A DNA stretch of 64,000 nt, taken from contig OZ252002.1 of assembly GCA_965247265.1 (NCBI GenBank), positions 1,302,001-1,366,000 on the forward strand, in the 5' to 3' direction. The notes beneath the pieces were generated by a model. The model worked only from the letters and a program-made list of their open reading frames with translations, was not told where the DNA came from and ran no database searches. Source of the DNA: G965247265 sp965247265 (GTDB taxonomy: Bacteria; Pseudomonadota; Gammaproteobacteria; UBA4575). The position numbers and the translations under genes were made by a program. Positions 8,754 to 15,942 of the stretch are shown in pieces; within the stretch, counting starts at the first letter, position 1; each line of letters opens with the position of its first letter.

Positions 8754-9617
8754 ATGGGAATGAGTCAAATGGAGGCGTACCTCCTTCAACACGAGCCCTG
8801 GATACGACTCAGCGCATTCAGCCTGATTTTCATCGTCATGGCAGCTTGGGAGGTCTTCGCACCCAGGCGGGTATCCGCTCATTCGCGGCGCCTTCGCTGG
8901 CCCGCCAATCTCGGTATCGTAGCCCTGAATTCTGTGCTGCTTCGGTTCTTGCTGCCCGTGGCGGCGATTGCCTTTGCCGAAGTCGCGCAGGATCGTGGCT
9001 GGGGTTTGCTTAACCAGCTTTCTATCTCCCCCGTGGTGGCGCTTGTTTTGGGAGTCGTCGCGCTCGATTTGGTTATTTACTTTCAGCACATATTGTTCCA
9101 CGCGGTCCCCGCACTGTGGCGGCTGCACCGAATGCACCACGCGGATCTCGACTTCGACGTGACGACCGGCGGGCGTTTCCACTCTATCGAAATCGTGATC
9201 TCGGGCGGTATAAAGCTCGCTGCCATTGCCGTTTTTGGACCCTCGCTCGTTGCGGTGTTGCTTTTCGAGGTGATACTCAACGCGACATCGATGTTCAATC
9301 ACAGTAACGTGCGCATCCCGGTAACGATCGATGCCGTCCTGCGCCTGTTCGTGGTGACTCCCGACATGCATCGCGTTCATCACTCTGTGTTGCCACACGA
9401 AGCGAACAGAAATTTCGGTTTCAACCTGCCCTGGTGGGATCGATTGTTCGGGACCTACCGTGCCCAGCCTTCAGCCGGTCATGAACATATGAAAATTGGA
9501 ATCGAAATTTTCCGGGAGCCTAAAGAACTACGGCTTGACCGGATGCTGCTCCAACCATTCCGCGGTGATGCCCGTGCGGGTGGCTACCCGGTAGGCAGTT
9601 CGCCAGAAGGCGAGTGA
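8754..9617 (+). CDS. Sterol desaturase/fatty acid hydroxylase family membrane protein (copy 1)
   Basis: A membrane-bound diiron enzyme of the fatty-acid hydroxylase superfamily, acting at the inner-membrane face on a lipid or other hydrophobic substrate. Three histidine clusters that bind the iron pair are visible: QHILFH, LHRMHH and MHRVHH. Four or more hydrophobic segments precede and separate them (FSLIFIVMAAW, FLLPVAAIAFA, VVALVLGVVALDLVIYF). The ATG at 8754 is chosen; two more in-frame ATGs follow within 15 bases and none has a clear ribosome-binding site. The stop overlaps the start of a VTT-domain gene that is broken off in this copy. An identical gene sits at 14852-15715. Confidence 0.85.
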   Translation: MGMSQMEAYLLQHEPWIRLSAFSLIFIVMAAWEVFAPRRVSAHSRRLRWPANLGIVALNSVLLRFLLPVAAIAFAEVAQDRGWGLLNQLSISPVVALVLGVVALDLVIYFQHILFHAVPALWRLHRMHHADLDFDVTTGGRFHSIEIVISGGIKLAAIAVFGPSLVAVLLFEVILNATSMFNHSNVRIPVTIDAVLRLFVVTPDMHRVHHSVLPHEANRNFGFNLPWWDRLFGTYRAQPSAGHEHMKIGIEIFREPKELRLDRMLLQPFRGDARAGGYPVGSSPEGE

Positions 9618-9704
9618 ATGATCACGCCATGATTTCGCGTAGTGTAGTTGCCCGACTCGGACTGGTTCTGCTCGTCGTTAGCGGGGCGGTCCTCGCACTC
9701 CTGT
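9614..9704 (+). pseudogene. VTT/TVP38-type membrane protein, truncated copy
   Basis: Only the first 30 codons, including the first hydrophobic segment (LGLVLLVVSGAVLALL), are present, identical to the start of the full gene at 14127-14855. At 9704 the duplicated segment ends and unrelated sequence leading into tRNA-Sec begins. Confidence 0.85.
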
Positions 9705-9743
9705 TAGGACCAGTTCACACTAACTCGAAGGCACAAGAGACTT

Positions 9744-9839
9744 GGAGAGGAAGACTGCCCGGTGGCATCCGCGGACTTCAAATCCGTAGAGAGGTAGCGC
9801 ACCTATCTCTGGTGGGTTCGACACCCACCCTCTCCGCCA
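9744..9839 (+). tRNA. selC: tRNA-Sec (anticodon TCA)
   Basis: A 96-base tRNA including an encoded CCA. The long acceptor stem opens GGAGAGG and closes CCTCTCC plus discriminator G. The anticodon loop CTTCAAA has TCA at 9778-9780, reading UGA. The extra arm is long (AGAGA...TCTCT with an inner GGT/ACC), and the T arm GGTGGG-TTCGACA-CCCACC is complete. These are hallmarks of bacterial tRNA-Sec. It lies about 40 bases after the inverted-repeat edge and 25 bases before the nucleoside phosphorylase gene, and serves SelA, which converts Ser-tRNA to Sec-tRNA, and SelB. Confidence 0.95.
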
Positions 9840-9864
9840 TCACCCGTCCCGACAGCTGGAATTA

Positions 9865-10683
9865 ATGAAGGACACACCGAACGCCGGTGCTTCGCTGCCG
9901 CCCATTCTGCGTGGCAAGATCGCTGCCGCGCGCTCGGAATTTACGCCCGAGAACCTGTTGAGGGAGGCCCGCCGCCAGAAGGCGATCACGGCGGTGGATA
10001 ACGTGCCGGAAGTCTGTATTCTCGACCCCGACGGTGACATGGTGAGGCACCTGATCGCATCCAACAGCGCCTGCCGTCACCCCGGATGGGCCTGTTACCA
10101 CACGGACCTCTATACATTCACCTACGAGGGAGTGAACTTTGGCATCGTCGGCCTCGCGGTCGGCGCTCCGTTTGCGGTTCTTGTAGCGGAGGAACTGTTC
10201 GCCTCCGGATGCCGACTGCTCATCAGCATGACCTCGGCAGGCCAAATCCTCTCGATCAAGTCACCACCCTATTTCATCATCATCGATCGCGCGCTGCGCG
10301 ACGAGGGCACGAGCTACCACTATCTCGATGCGGCGGACTACAGCACGGTAGATAGCGATTTGCTTAGGCTGTGCAAAGACGCGCTTGCCAGCGCAGGCAA
10401 TTCCGTGTTGGTTGGCGCGACCTGGACTACGGATGCACCATTTCGCGAAACCGCCGTGGCCATAGCCGCCGCCAAGAATGCGGGTGTGCTTGCCGTCGAA
10501 ATGGAAGCCGCCGCGCTTTACGCCTTCGCTCAAGCTCGCAAGAAACCCGTGCTCTGCATCGCGCATGTAACCAATCAATTGGCTCGTATCGAGGGGGATT
10601 TTGACAAAGGCGCCTCCGACGGCGCGGAAGATTCTCTCAAACTCATCGCAACGCTCGTGCGCGCGTACCAGGGTGCGGAATGA
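9865..10683 (+). CDS. Nucleoside phosphorylase (PNP/UDP family)
   Basis: A 272-residue phosphorylase of the purine-nucleoside/uridine phosphorylase superfamily, which cleaves a nucleoside with phosphate to base plus ribose 1-phosphate. The ribose-binding signature VEMEAAALYAFA is clear, with GIVGLAVGAPFAVLVAEEL and the loop SMTSAGQI upstream. In an island with SAH hydrolase but a broken adenosine kinase, a likely substrate is adenosine or a related methyl-cycle nucleoside; that is inference. The ATG has no obvious ribosome-binding site and lies just after tRNA-Sec, so its message may start in or near the tRNA precursor. Confidence 0.85.
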   Translation: MKDTPNAGASLPPILRGKIAAARSEFTPENLLREARRQKAITAVDNVPEVCILDPDGDMVRHLIASNSACRHPGWACYHTDLYTFTYEGVNFGIVGLAVGAPFAVLVAEELFASGCRLLISMTSAGQILSIKSPPYFIIIDRALRDEGTSYHYLDAADYSTVDSDLLRLCKDALASAGNSVLVGATWTTDAPFRETAVAIAAAKNAGVLAVEMEAAALYAFAQARKKPVLCIAHVTNQLARIEGDFDKGASDGAEDSLKLIATLVRAYQGAE

Positions 10684-10744
10684 CCACCTAGGGGATAGAG
10701 CTAGATGTATGGTGTAATATCCGCTACTATTTACGTTTAATGGA

Positions 10745-10760
10745 TCAATTGTTTACTTGA
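10745..10760. promoter_or_regulatory. TCAA-N8-TTGA operator before the ArsR-rhodanese gene
   Basis: TCAA (10745-10748) and TTGA (10757-10760) are spaced by eight bases exactly as in the other sites. It ends five bases before the chosen ATG, which points to autoregulation by the protein it precedes. Confidence 0.5.
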
Positions 10761-10765
10761 ATGCT

Positions 10766-11455
10766 ATGACTCGAGAAGCTTCCTCTCAACTCGATAAGCA
10801 GTGCGCGGTGTATCAGTCATTGGCCTCGGTGGCGCAGGCGCTTGCTAACCCGAACCGCTTGCAGTTGCTTGAGCACCTCGCTCAGGGAGAGCGAAGCGTC
10901 GAGCCATTGGCAGCCATCACCGGCTTGAGGTTCGCGAACGCTTCACAGCACCTGCAGGCGCTCCGCCAGGCAGGGCTGGTGGTGGCTCGCAAAGAGGGTC
11001 CGCGGGTCATCTATTCGATCGCGGGTCCCGAAGTCGTCCAGCTATGCACGGCGCTGCAGCGCGCGGCAGAAACTCAAGTCGCGGAGGTGGAGCGCGTGGT
11101 GCGAGATTTTCTCGGGGATCGTTACAACCTCGAGCCTATCAGTGCCGAGAATCTGCTTGAGCGCATTAAGAATGGCCTGGTCACGGTGCTGGATGTGCGC
11201 CCCGCCGGGGAGTTCCAGGCCGGTCATTTGCCCGGGGCGATCAATATCCCTTATGAACAGCTCGAACGCGAATTGGCCAAACTGCCCAAGCGACGTGAGG
11301 TGATCGCGTACTGTCGCGGCCCCTATTGCGCGATGTCGTTCGATGCCGTGCAGAAGCTTCGTCAGGGCGGCTGGAAGGCGCAACGCCTGGAACGCGGTTT
11401 CCCCGAATGGAAGGCTAACGGACTGCCCGTTGAAGTAAGTCCCGCTCCAACCTAG
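10766..11455 (+). CDS. ArsR-family regulator fused to a rhodanese domain
   Basis: Residues about 15-95 form an ArsR winged helix (ALANPNRLQLLEHLAQGERSV, then the recognition helix FANASQHLQALRQAGLV). Residues about 125-225 form a rhodanese domain (VTVLDVRPAGEFQAGHLPGA) with active-site Cys183 in YCRGPYC. In such fusions the rhodanese cysteine is thought to sense or load sulfane sulfur and control DNA binding. The ATG at 10766 is chosen over a TTG at 10757 that lies inside the operator. Operators of the same form before the selenoprotein and hydroxylase genes make it the candidate master switch of the island. Confidence 0.9.
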   Translation: MTREASSQLDKQCAVYQSLASVAQALANPNRLQLLEHLAQGERSVEPLAAITGLRFANASQHLQALRQAGLVVARKEGPRVIYSIAGPEVVQLCTALQRAAETQVAEVERVVRDFLGDRYNLEPISAENLLERIKNGLVTVLDVRPAGEFQAGHLPGAINIPYEQLERELAKLPKRREVIAYCRGPYCAMSFDAVQKLRQGGWKAQRLERGFPEWKANGLPVEVSPAPT

Positions 11456-12414
11456 CCCAGACTCAATTCGGGACGCTCATCGCCCGAGATAATCTCCCGA
11501 TTCATCCAGGCAACGGTTTCCGCAGCCTCGCCGAAGCTGTAAAAATGCGCGCTTACGAGGTTGCTGGATTCGCGACCCAGGCCGTAGTGTACGACGGCGA
11601 CCAGCTGCTCGCGCGGGTGTGTGTGAATGGACTGCTGGATTTTCCCCATGCCTTGCGCCTGCAAAGCGCGCAACGGAGCACTGACCCCGCAAAGTTGCGC
11701 CAGCTTCAGCAAGGTGTTCACCTCAGTCGGTCCGGCTAGGCCAACATACACTGGAATCGCGGGTATGCGTCTTTCCAACTCGCAGCAATACCTGACTACG
11801 CGCGCAGGCGCGAATGAAAACTGCGTCACGATGTACCCCCCAAGCCCTGCTCGGCGATGAGGGCCAACTTGCGCGACATGGCTTGCTCTATTTGAGCTTC
11901 CGGAATTCGCGGATGACCTTCAGGATAACCGGGGAGACCGACCTCCCGTATGCCGTGCGCAGCTAAAACGCCCTCCTCCAAAAAATCTGGCTCCGCTTGC
12001 GTAGGGACCTAGAGGCTGCGGGACGTCGCCTCCGAAGAAAAGCAACTTTGATACGCCACATTCGCCGACGACGCGCTCCAGGAACGAATCGAGTTCCTGC
12101 CGGGAAGTAACCCGCCGCACGGCGATGTGTGGTACTGGATTCAGACCAGCCGAACGAATCGCCTTCAAGGCTGGGAGCGACCACGCGAGCGGGTGGCGCG
12201 GAGAATGATGGACGTACACGGACATGCCGGCGGGCAGCAGCTTCGCAAAGCCATATGCGTCAAAAGCGTGACCTGGAGCGACCTCAAACAAGCCGCTTGT
12301 GATCAGGTCCCTTACTCCTTGCGCGACTCCACTCCTATCCGTAGCCTGCCTTCGTCTCTCAGAGTCGACGCTCAAACGTTCAATTCCTCTTTCGCGAAAC
12401 GACATAGGATTCAT
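11452..12414 (-). pseudogene. Methylenetetrahydrofolate reductase-like gene with two frameshifts
   Basis: The N-terminal half reads FEVAPGHAFDAYGFAKLLPAG, then VPHIAVRRV and KLLFFGGDVPQPLGPYAS. Near 11985 one extra base shifts the frame. The middle (EEGVLAAHGIREVGLPGYPEGHPRIP) continues in the second frame to a G-run near 11845, where one base is missing; the C-terminal half then reads VTQFSFAP and PVYVGLAGP. The three pieces together cover a MetF-like protein with its folate/FAD barrel. Either the gene is recently dead or the reads carry two indels, one in a G6 run. It overlaps the 3' end of the methyltransferase gene upstream. Confidence 0.75.
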
Positions 12415-13804
12415 CGTGGAACCACAATCCGCCGTGTTTTTGAAGAACCTCGTGCGTGGCGTCGAGATACTCCCGTTGACCGATCACCTTGCTGAGCCGA
12501 TTATCTTCGATCTGGGCCACGTACACGGCGGCGTTCCAGGCGGCAAAAAGCGTCGATGTGCCGATGCTTTCCGAAATCTCCGTTGGCAGCGTGTACATTT
12601 CATAGCGGAACACCGCACGCCCGTCGGCATAAGCGTTGAAATTGAAGCAACGTGCTTCCTTCCCTAACTCCTTGCGTGTCGCCCGCAGCACATCGTGGCG
12701 GCTCGTTTGAAATGGATTTTCGCCAGGCCAAACCTTTTGAATGATTTCCAAGCCGGGATCCCGTCCGTACGAGTGAATTCCGAGCAATCTCCCTCCTGGA
12801 GCGAGTGCTCGCGCCAGCGGGGCGATCACTCTGGAAGCCTTGAATTCGACTGGAGCACGCGCGCGATAAGGTTGGGAAGCAATGACCAGATCAAAGTTTG
12901 CGTTTGATTTGCCCTGCGTCGGAATCACGTTGCTCAGCAGAAATCGGAAGTCTTCTCGATATAGCACCAGCGCCACTGCACGATCATAGATAGGGGTGCC
13001 GCTCTCCCGACTGTGGTGCGCCTGCCAGTTCTTCGCCAGAAAGGGCTCAAGCGTGCTAATTTGGTCGCTAAATTCGTACGCCGTGTTGCCCTTAAGAGCG
13101 ACCTCTTGCCAGACGAGCGCCGTGGCCGCGGAGACGGCTTTCGGCGACAACCACGGCGCCTCGTCATAGTACATATTGGTCACCACAAGGACCGTAGCGG
13201 GGTGTTCGTGAAACCGGTCGGCCATCTTGTCCAGCGACAAGCGCACGTCCTCGAGACTGATCTCCTTGCCGACAAAATAGAAGGGTAAAGTTGGAAACCG
13301 CCTATGCATCTCGCGCATCACACGTGTGAGCACCGTAGCATCTCCCATGCCCGCATCGAACACCCGCACCGCCGGCGGTTGCTGAGGGATGTTCGAAAGC
13401 TCCATGCCTACGCGATGCGCAATGACCTGTTTTTCGCTGCAAGTGCTCACAAATAACAGGTATTTCTGGCGGTTATTGAAAAACCGGAAGCTCGCATCCG
13501 GCGGCTCGCCGGCGGCAACCTGATGCCCAACACGCGGCACGGGCGCAGTAGGCGAAATGAGCGACAGGAGTTCGTGGGGCGATACCTGCGCTACCGCTCC
13601 ATGCCGCGCCATGAAATCCTGGATGCGGTCAAAGGTTTGTTGAGTCACGCGTGCGCCATCTCTTAGCCGGGAAACGAACTTCCCGTCGTTGACCGCGCGT
13701 CGACCGAATGTGGACTCGGCAATCCCCCTCTGACGACAGAACTCGGAGATGCTATCGAGCAGTGTATCGCCTTCCTCCACGCTTCCGCCCATTCTGTCAG
13801 CCAT
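12380..13804 (-). CDS. Large SAM-dependent methyltransferase-like protein with N-terminal helical domain
   Basis: A 474-residue protein. The first about 80 residues look like a small HTH-type helical domain (ISEFCRQRGIAESTFGRRAVNDGKFVSRLRDG). The rest is a Rossmann methyltransferase: motif I VFDAGMGDATVL, a second acidic strand ending VGKEISLEDV, the motif IV region FDLVIASQP, and LARALAPGGRLLGIHSYG. The target is unknown; nothing marks it as a DNA or rRNA enzyme. It overlaps the MetF-like gene by 35 bases, so methyl-folate and methyl-transfer functions were probably made together. The first Met is used; a second at codon 5 is possible. Confidence 0.75.
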   Translation of the reverse strand: MADRMGGSVEEGDTLLDSISEFCRQRGIAESTFGRRAVNDGKFVSRLRDGARVTQQTFDRIQDFMARHGAVAQVSPHELLSLISPTAPVPRVGHQVAAGEPPDASFRFFNNRQKYLLFVSTCSEKQVIAHRVGMELSNIPQQPPAVRVFDAGMGDATVLTRVMREMHRRFPTLPFYFVGKEISLEDVRLSLDKMADRFHEHPATVLVVTNMYYDEAPWLSPKAVSAATALVWQEVALKGNTAYEFSDQISTLEPFLAKNWQAHHSRESGTPIYDRAVALVLYREDFRFLLSNVIPTQGKSNANFDLVIASQPYRARAPVEFKASRVIAPLARALAPGGRLLGIHSYGRDPGLEIIQKVWPGENPFQTSRHDVLRATRKELGKEARCFNFNAYADGRAVFRYEMYTLPTEISESIGTSTLFAAWNAAVYVAQIEDNRLSKVIGQREYLDATHEVLQKHGGLWFHDESYVVSRKRN

Positions 13805-13878
13805 CCAAAGAAAGGGGGAAACTCATCAGCATAAGAGACAGCTGCAAGAAATCCAGAATTGAATCGGCGCCTTCTTGT

Positions 13879-14130
13879 TCATTTCCGGTCCGTTACGCGG
13901 TGCCAGGCTTTCATCCCGCCGCGCAAGATCTTGATGTTCGAGAATCCTGCCTTAGTCAAATGTTCCGCTGCGGTTTTAGATCGTTTGTGTGTTTGGCAAA
14001 CGAGAATCATCGCGTTCTCTCGATGTTCGCCGATTTCCTTAAGACGCTGCGGCAACTCCGGCAATGGAATGTTGTATGCCTCCGGCAGCCCGTCCTGTTG
14101 AAACTCTTGCGTGCCTCGCACATCGATCAC
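13879..14130 (-). CDS. Single rhodanese domain, probably the severed C-terminus of the VTT protein
   Basis: An 83-residue rhodanese domain with active-site Cys in LVCQTHKRS and the closing GGMKAWH. The domain begins at VIDVRG, missing the usual first helix. That helix is visible in the same frame upstream (QRLAPTDLHTRQRAI) but has no ATG, GTG or TTG, and it overlaps the end of the VTT gene in another frame. This suggests that the two were one VTT-rhodanese fusion, a known architecture, now split by a one-base shift near 14147. Expression from the GTG at 14130, next to the VTT stop, is still possible. Confidence 0.7.
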   Translation of the reverse strand: MIDVRGTQEFQQDGLPEAYNIPLPELPQRLKEIGEHRENAMILVCQTHKRSKTAAEHLTKAGFSNIKILRGGMKAWHRVTDRK

Positions 14131-14855
14131 GATTGCGCGTTGCCGGGTGTGCAGATCAGTTGGCGCAAGCCGCTGGAATCAATCCACTGCGCCTGCTTTC
14201 CTCGCAACCGGCGCACAACACGCGGAATATAGAGAATCACTGCAACCAGGGCAATGGTGATCAGGATTAGCTCCGGCGTGTTTTCGCCGCCGATGAGTGC
14301 TTCGCGACCAGCATATCCGATCCACGTATAAAGCAATGCCCCCGGAAACATCGCAAGCGCCGAGGCGATCATATAGTGTCGAAAGGAGATCTGCGGCAGG
14401 CCCAGGGCGTAGTTGAGCAGGTTGAACGGAAACACGGGAACCAGTCGCACGAACGCCACGAAACGCCAGCCTTCCGCCTCGATGCCGCTGACCAATTCGC
14501 CCAGGCGACCGGCAGCGCGACGTTTGACCCAGTTGCCGGCCACGTGGCGCGCGATCAAAAAAGCAGTGCCTGCGCCGGCAAGCGCCCCACAGAGATTCCA
14601 CAAGGTGCCCCAAGCCGGGCCGAATAGCACGCCGCCCGCCAACCCGAAGAGGGATCCAGGAAGGAAAAACACCGCGCCTACAGCATAAGTAATGACGAAT
14701 AGCAGTGGAGTCAGTCTGCCGTCGATCCCTTCGCTAATCGTCTCGACATCCAAGGCATCACGATACAGGAGTGCGAGGACCGCCCCGCTAACGACGAGCA
14801 GAACCAGTCCGAGTCGGGCAACTACACTACGCGAAATCATGGCGTGATCATTCAC
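14127..14855 (-). CDS. VTT-domain (TVP38/TMEM64-type) membrane protein
   Basis: A 242-residue inner-membrane protein of the SNARE-associated/DedA-like superfamily. The signature FLPGSLFGLAGGVLFGPAWGTLW and the downstream FVRLVPVFPFNLLNYALGL are characteristic, with hydrophobic helices at both ends. Members are linked to lipid scrambling or transport of small solutes; the cargo here is unknown. The GTG at 14855 overlaps the hydroxylase stop and follows AAGG. The C-terminus GLRQLICTPGNAQS appears frameshifted out of an attached rhodanese domain. Confidence 0.85.
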   Translation of the reverse strand: MNDHAMISRSVVARLGLVLLVVSGAVLALLYRDALDVETISEGIDGRLTPLLFVITYAVGAVFFLPGSLFGLAGGVLFGPAWGTLWNLCGALAGAGTAFLIARHVAGNWVKRRAAGRLGELVSGIEAEGWRFVAFVRLVPVFPFNLLNYALGLPQISFRHYMIASALAMFPGALLYTWIGYAGREALIGGENTPELILITIALVAVILYIPRVVRRLRGKQAQWIDSSGLRQLICTPGNAQS

Positions 14856-15715
14856 TCGCCTTCTGGCGAACTGCCTACCGGGTAGCCACCCGCACGGGCA
14901 TCACCGCGGAATGGTTGGAGCAGCATCCGGTCAAGCCGTAGTTCTTTAGGCTCCCGGAAAATTTCGATTCCAATTTTCATATGTTCATGACCGGCTGAAG
15001 GCTGGGCACGGTAGGTCCCGAACAATCGATCCCACCAGGGCAGGTTGAAACCGAAATTTCTGTTCGCTTCGTGTGGCAACACAGAGTGATGAACGCGATG
15101 CATGTCGGGAGTCACCACGAACAGGCGCAGGACGGCATCGATCGTTACCGGGATGCGCACGTTACTGTGATTGAACATCGATGTCGCGTTGAGTATCACC
15201 TCGAAAAGCAACACCGCAACGAGCGAGGGTCCAAAAACGGCAATGGCAGCGAGCTTTATACCGCCCGAGATCACGATTTCGATAGAGTGGAAACGCCCGC
15301 CGGTCGTCACGTCGAAGTCGAGATCCGCGTGGTGCATTCGGTGCAGCCGCCACAGTGCGGGGACCGCGTGGAACAATATGTGCTGAAAGTAAATAACCAA
15401 ATCGAGCGCGACGACTCCCAAAACAAGCGCCACCACGGGGGAGATAGAAAGCTGGTTAAGCAAACCCCAGCCACGATCCTGCGCGACTTCGGCAAAGGCA
15501 ATCGCCGCCACGGGCAGCAAGAACCGAAGCAGCACAGAATTCAGGGCTACGATACCGAGATTGGCGGGCCAGCGAAGGCGCCGCGAATGAGCGGATACCC
15601 GCCTGGGTGCGAAGACCTCCCAAGCTGCCATGACGATGAAAATCAGGCTGAATGCGCTGAGTCGTATCCAGGGCTCGTGTTGAAGGAGGTACGCCTCCAT
15701 TTGACTCATTCCCAT
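14852..15715 (-). CDS. Sterol desaturase/fatty acid hydroxylase family membrane protein (copy 2)
   Basis: Identical to the gene at 8754-9617, with the same three histidine boxes and membrane helices. Here it heads an intact operon: its TGA overlaps the GTG of the VTT gene, which is followed by the rhodanese domain. The TCAA-N8-TTGA operator lies directly upstream at 15718-15733. The gene trio (lipid-type hydroxylase, membrane transporter, sulfur carrier) under an ArsR-rhodanese regulator suggests a response to a sulfur or selenium species, but the chemical step is not evident. Confidence 0.87.
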   Translation of the reverse strand: MGMSQMEAYLLQHEPWIRLSAFSLIFIVMAAWEVFAPRRVSAHSRRLRWPANLGIVALNSVLLRFLLPVAAIAFAEVAQDRGWGLLNQLSISPVVALVLGVVALDLVIYFQHILFHAVPALWRLHRMHHADLDFDVTTGGRFHSIEIVISGGIKLAAIAVFGPSLVAVLLFEVILNATSMFNHSNVRIPVTIDAVLRLFVVTPDMHRVHHSVLPHEANRNFGFNLPWWDRLFGTYRAQPSAGHEHMKIGIEIFREPKELRLDRMLLQPFRGDARAGGYPVGSSPEGE

Positions 15716-15717
15716 AT

Positions 15718-15733
15718 TCAATCTATCTATTGA
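15718..15733. promoter_or_regulatory. TCAA-N8-TTGA operator before hydroxylase copy 2
   Basis: The exact counterpart of the site at 8736-8751 within the inverted repeat, in front of the complete operon. Confidence 0.5.
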
Positions 15734-15804
15734 GTAATAAACGCAAAGAAAGCAGTTGTCAACGTTTAGTGTCCCGAAAATAAGTTGAGTAAATCGTCAT
15801 CGTC

Positions 15805-15829
15805 ATTCTGGCCATGGATTGGCCAGAAT
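15805..15829. terminator. Perfect hairpin between the hydroxylase operon and selB
   Basis: ATTCTGGCCA (15805-15814) pairs with TGGCCAGAAT (15820-15829) around a five-base loop. There is no T-run. It may protect the 3' end of the selB message or be part of a degenerate dispersed repeat, since GGAATGACG occurs nearby. Confidence 0.4.
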
Positions 15830-15942
15830 CTAGGCACAGGGACGTGAAATTCTGGATTGCTCGCCCCCTCCATGAGACTCGCCCTTTGCGCCGTCTTTCG
15901 CCGGAATGACGGAATAATGATGCGAACTTATCGGGTACCGCA

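Larger units (their letters stand above)
8705..9704 (+). repeat. Left arm of a 1,000-bp perfect inverted repeat
   Basis: Bases 8705-9704 reappear in reverse complement at 14765-15764. All translated frames of the two arms agree completely and both arms measure exactly 1,000 bp. The arm holds the operator, the complete hydroxylase gene and the first 30 codons of the VTT-domain gene. The 5,060 bases between the arms carry tRNA-Sec and five other genes. Confidence 0.9.
14765..15764 (-). repeat. Right arm of the 1,000-bp perfect inverted repeat
   Basis: This is the reverse complement of 8705-9704. In this copy the VTT gene continues past the repeat edge into its full length, so this is probably the original locus and the left arm the duplicate. 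Confidence 0.9.

Noticed and set aside
8736..9398. 220-codon minus-strand frame opposite the hydroxylase (and its twin at 15071-15733)
   Set aside because: His- and Gln-rich nonsense composition typical of an antisense frame; the plus-strand gene has the diiron histidine boxes.
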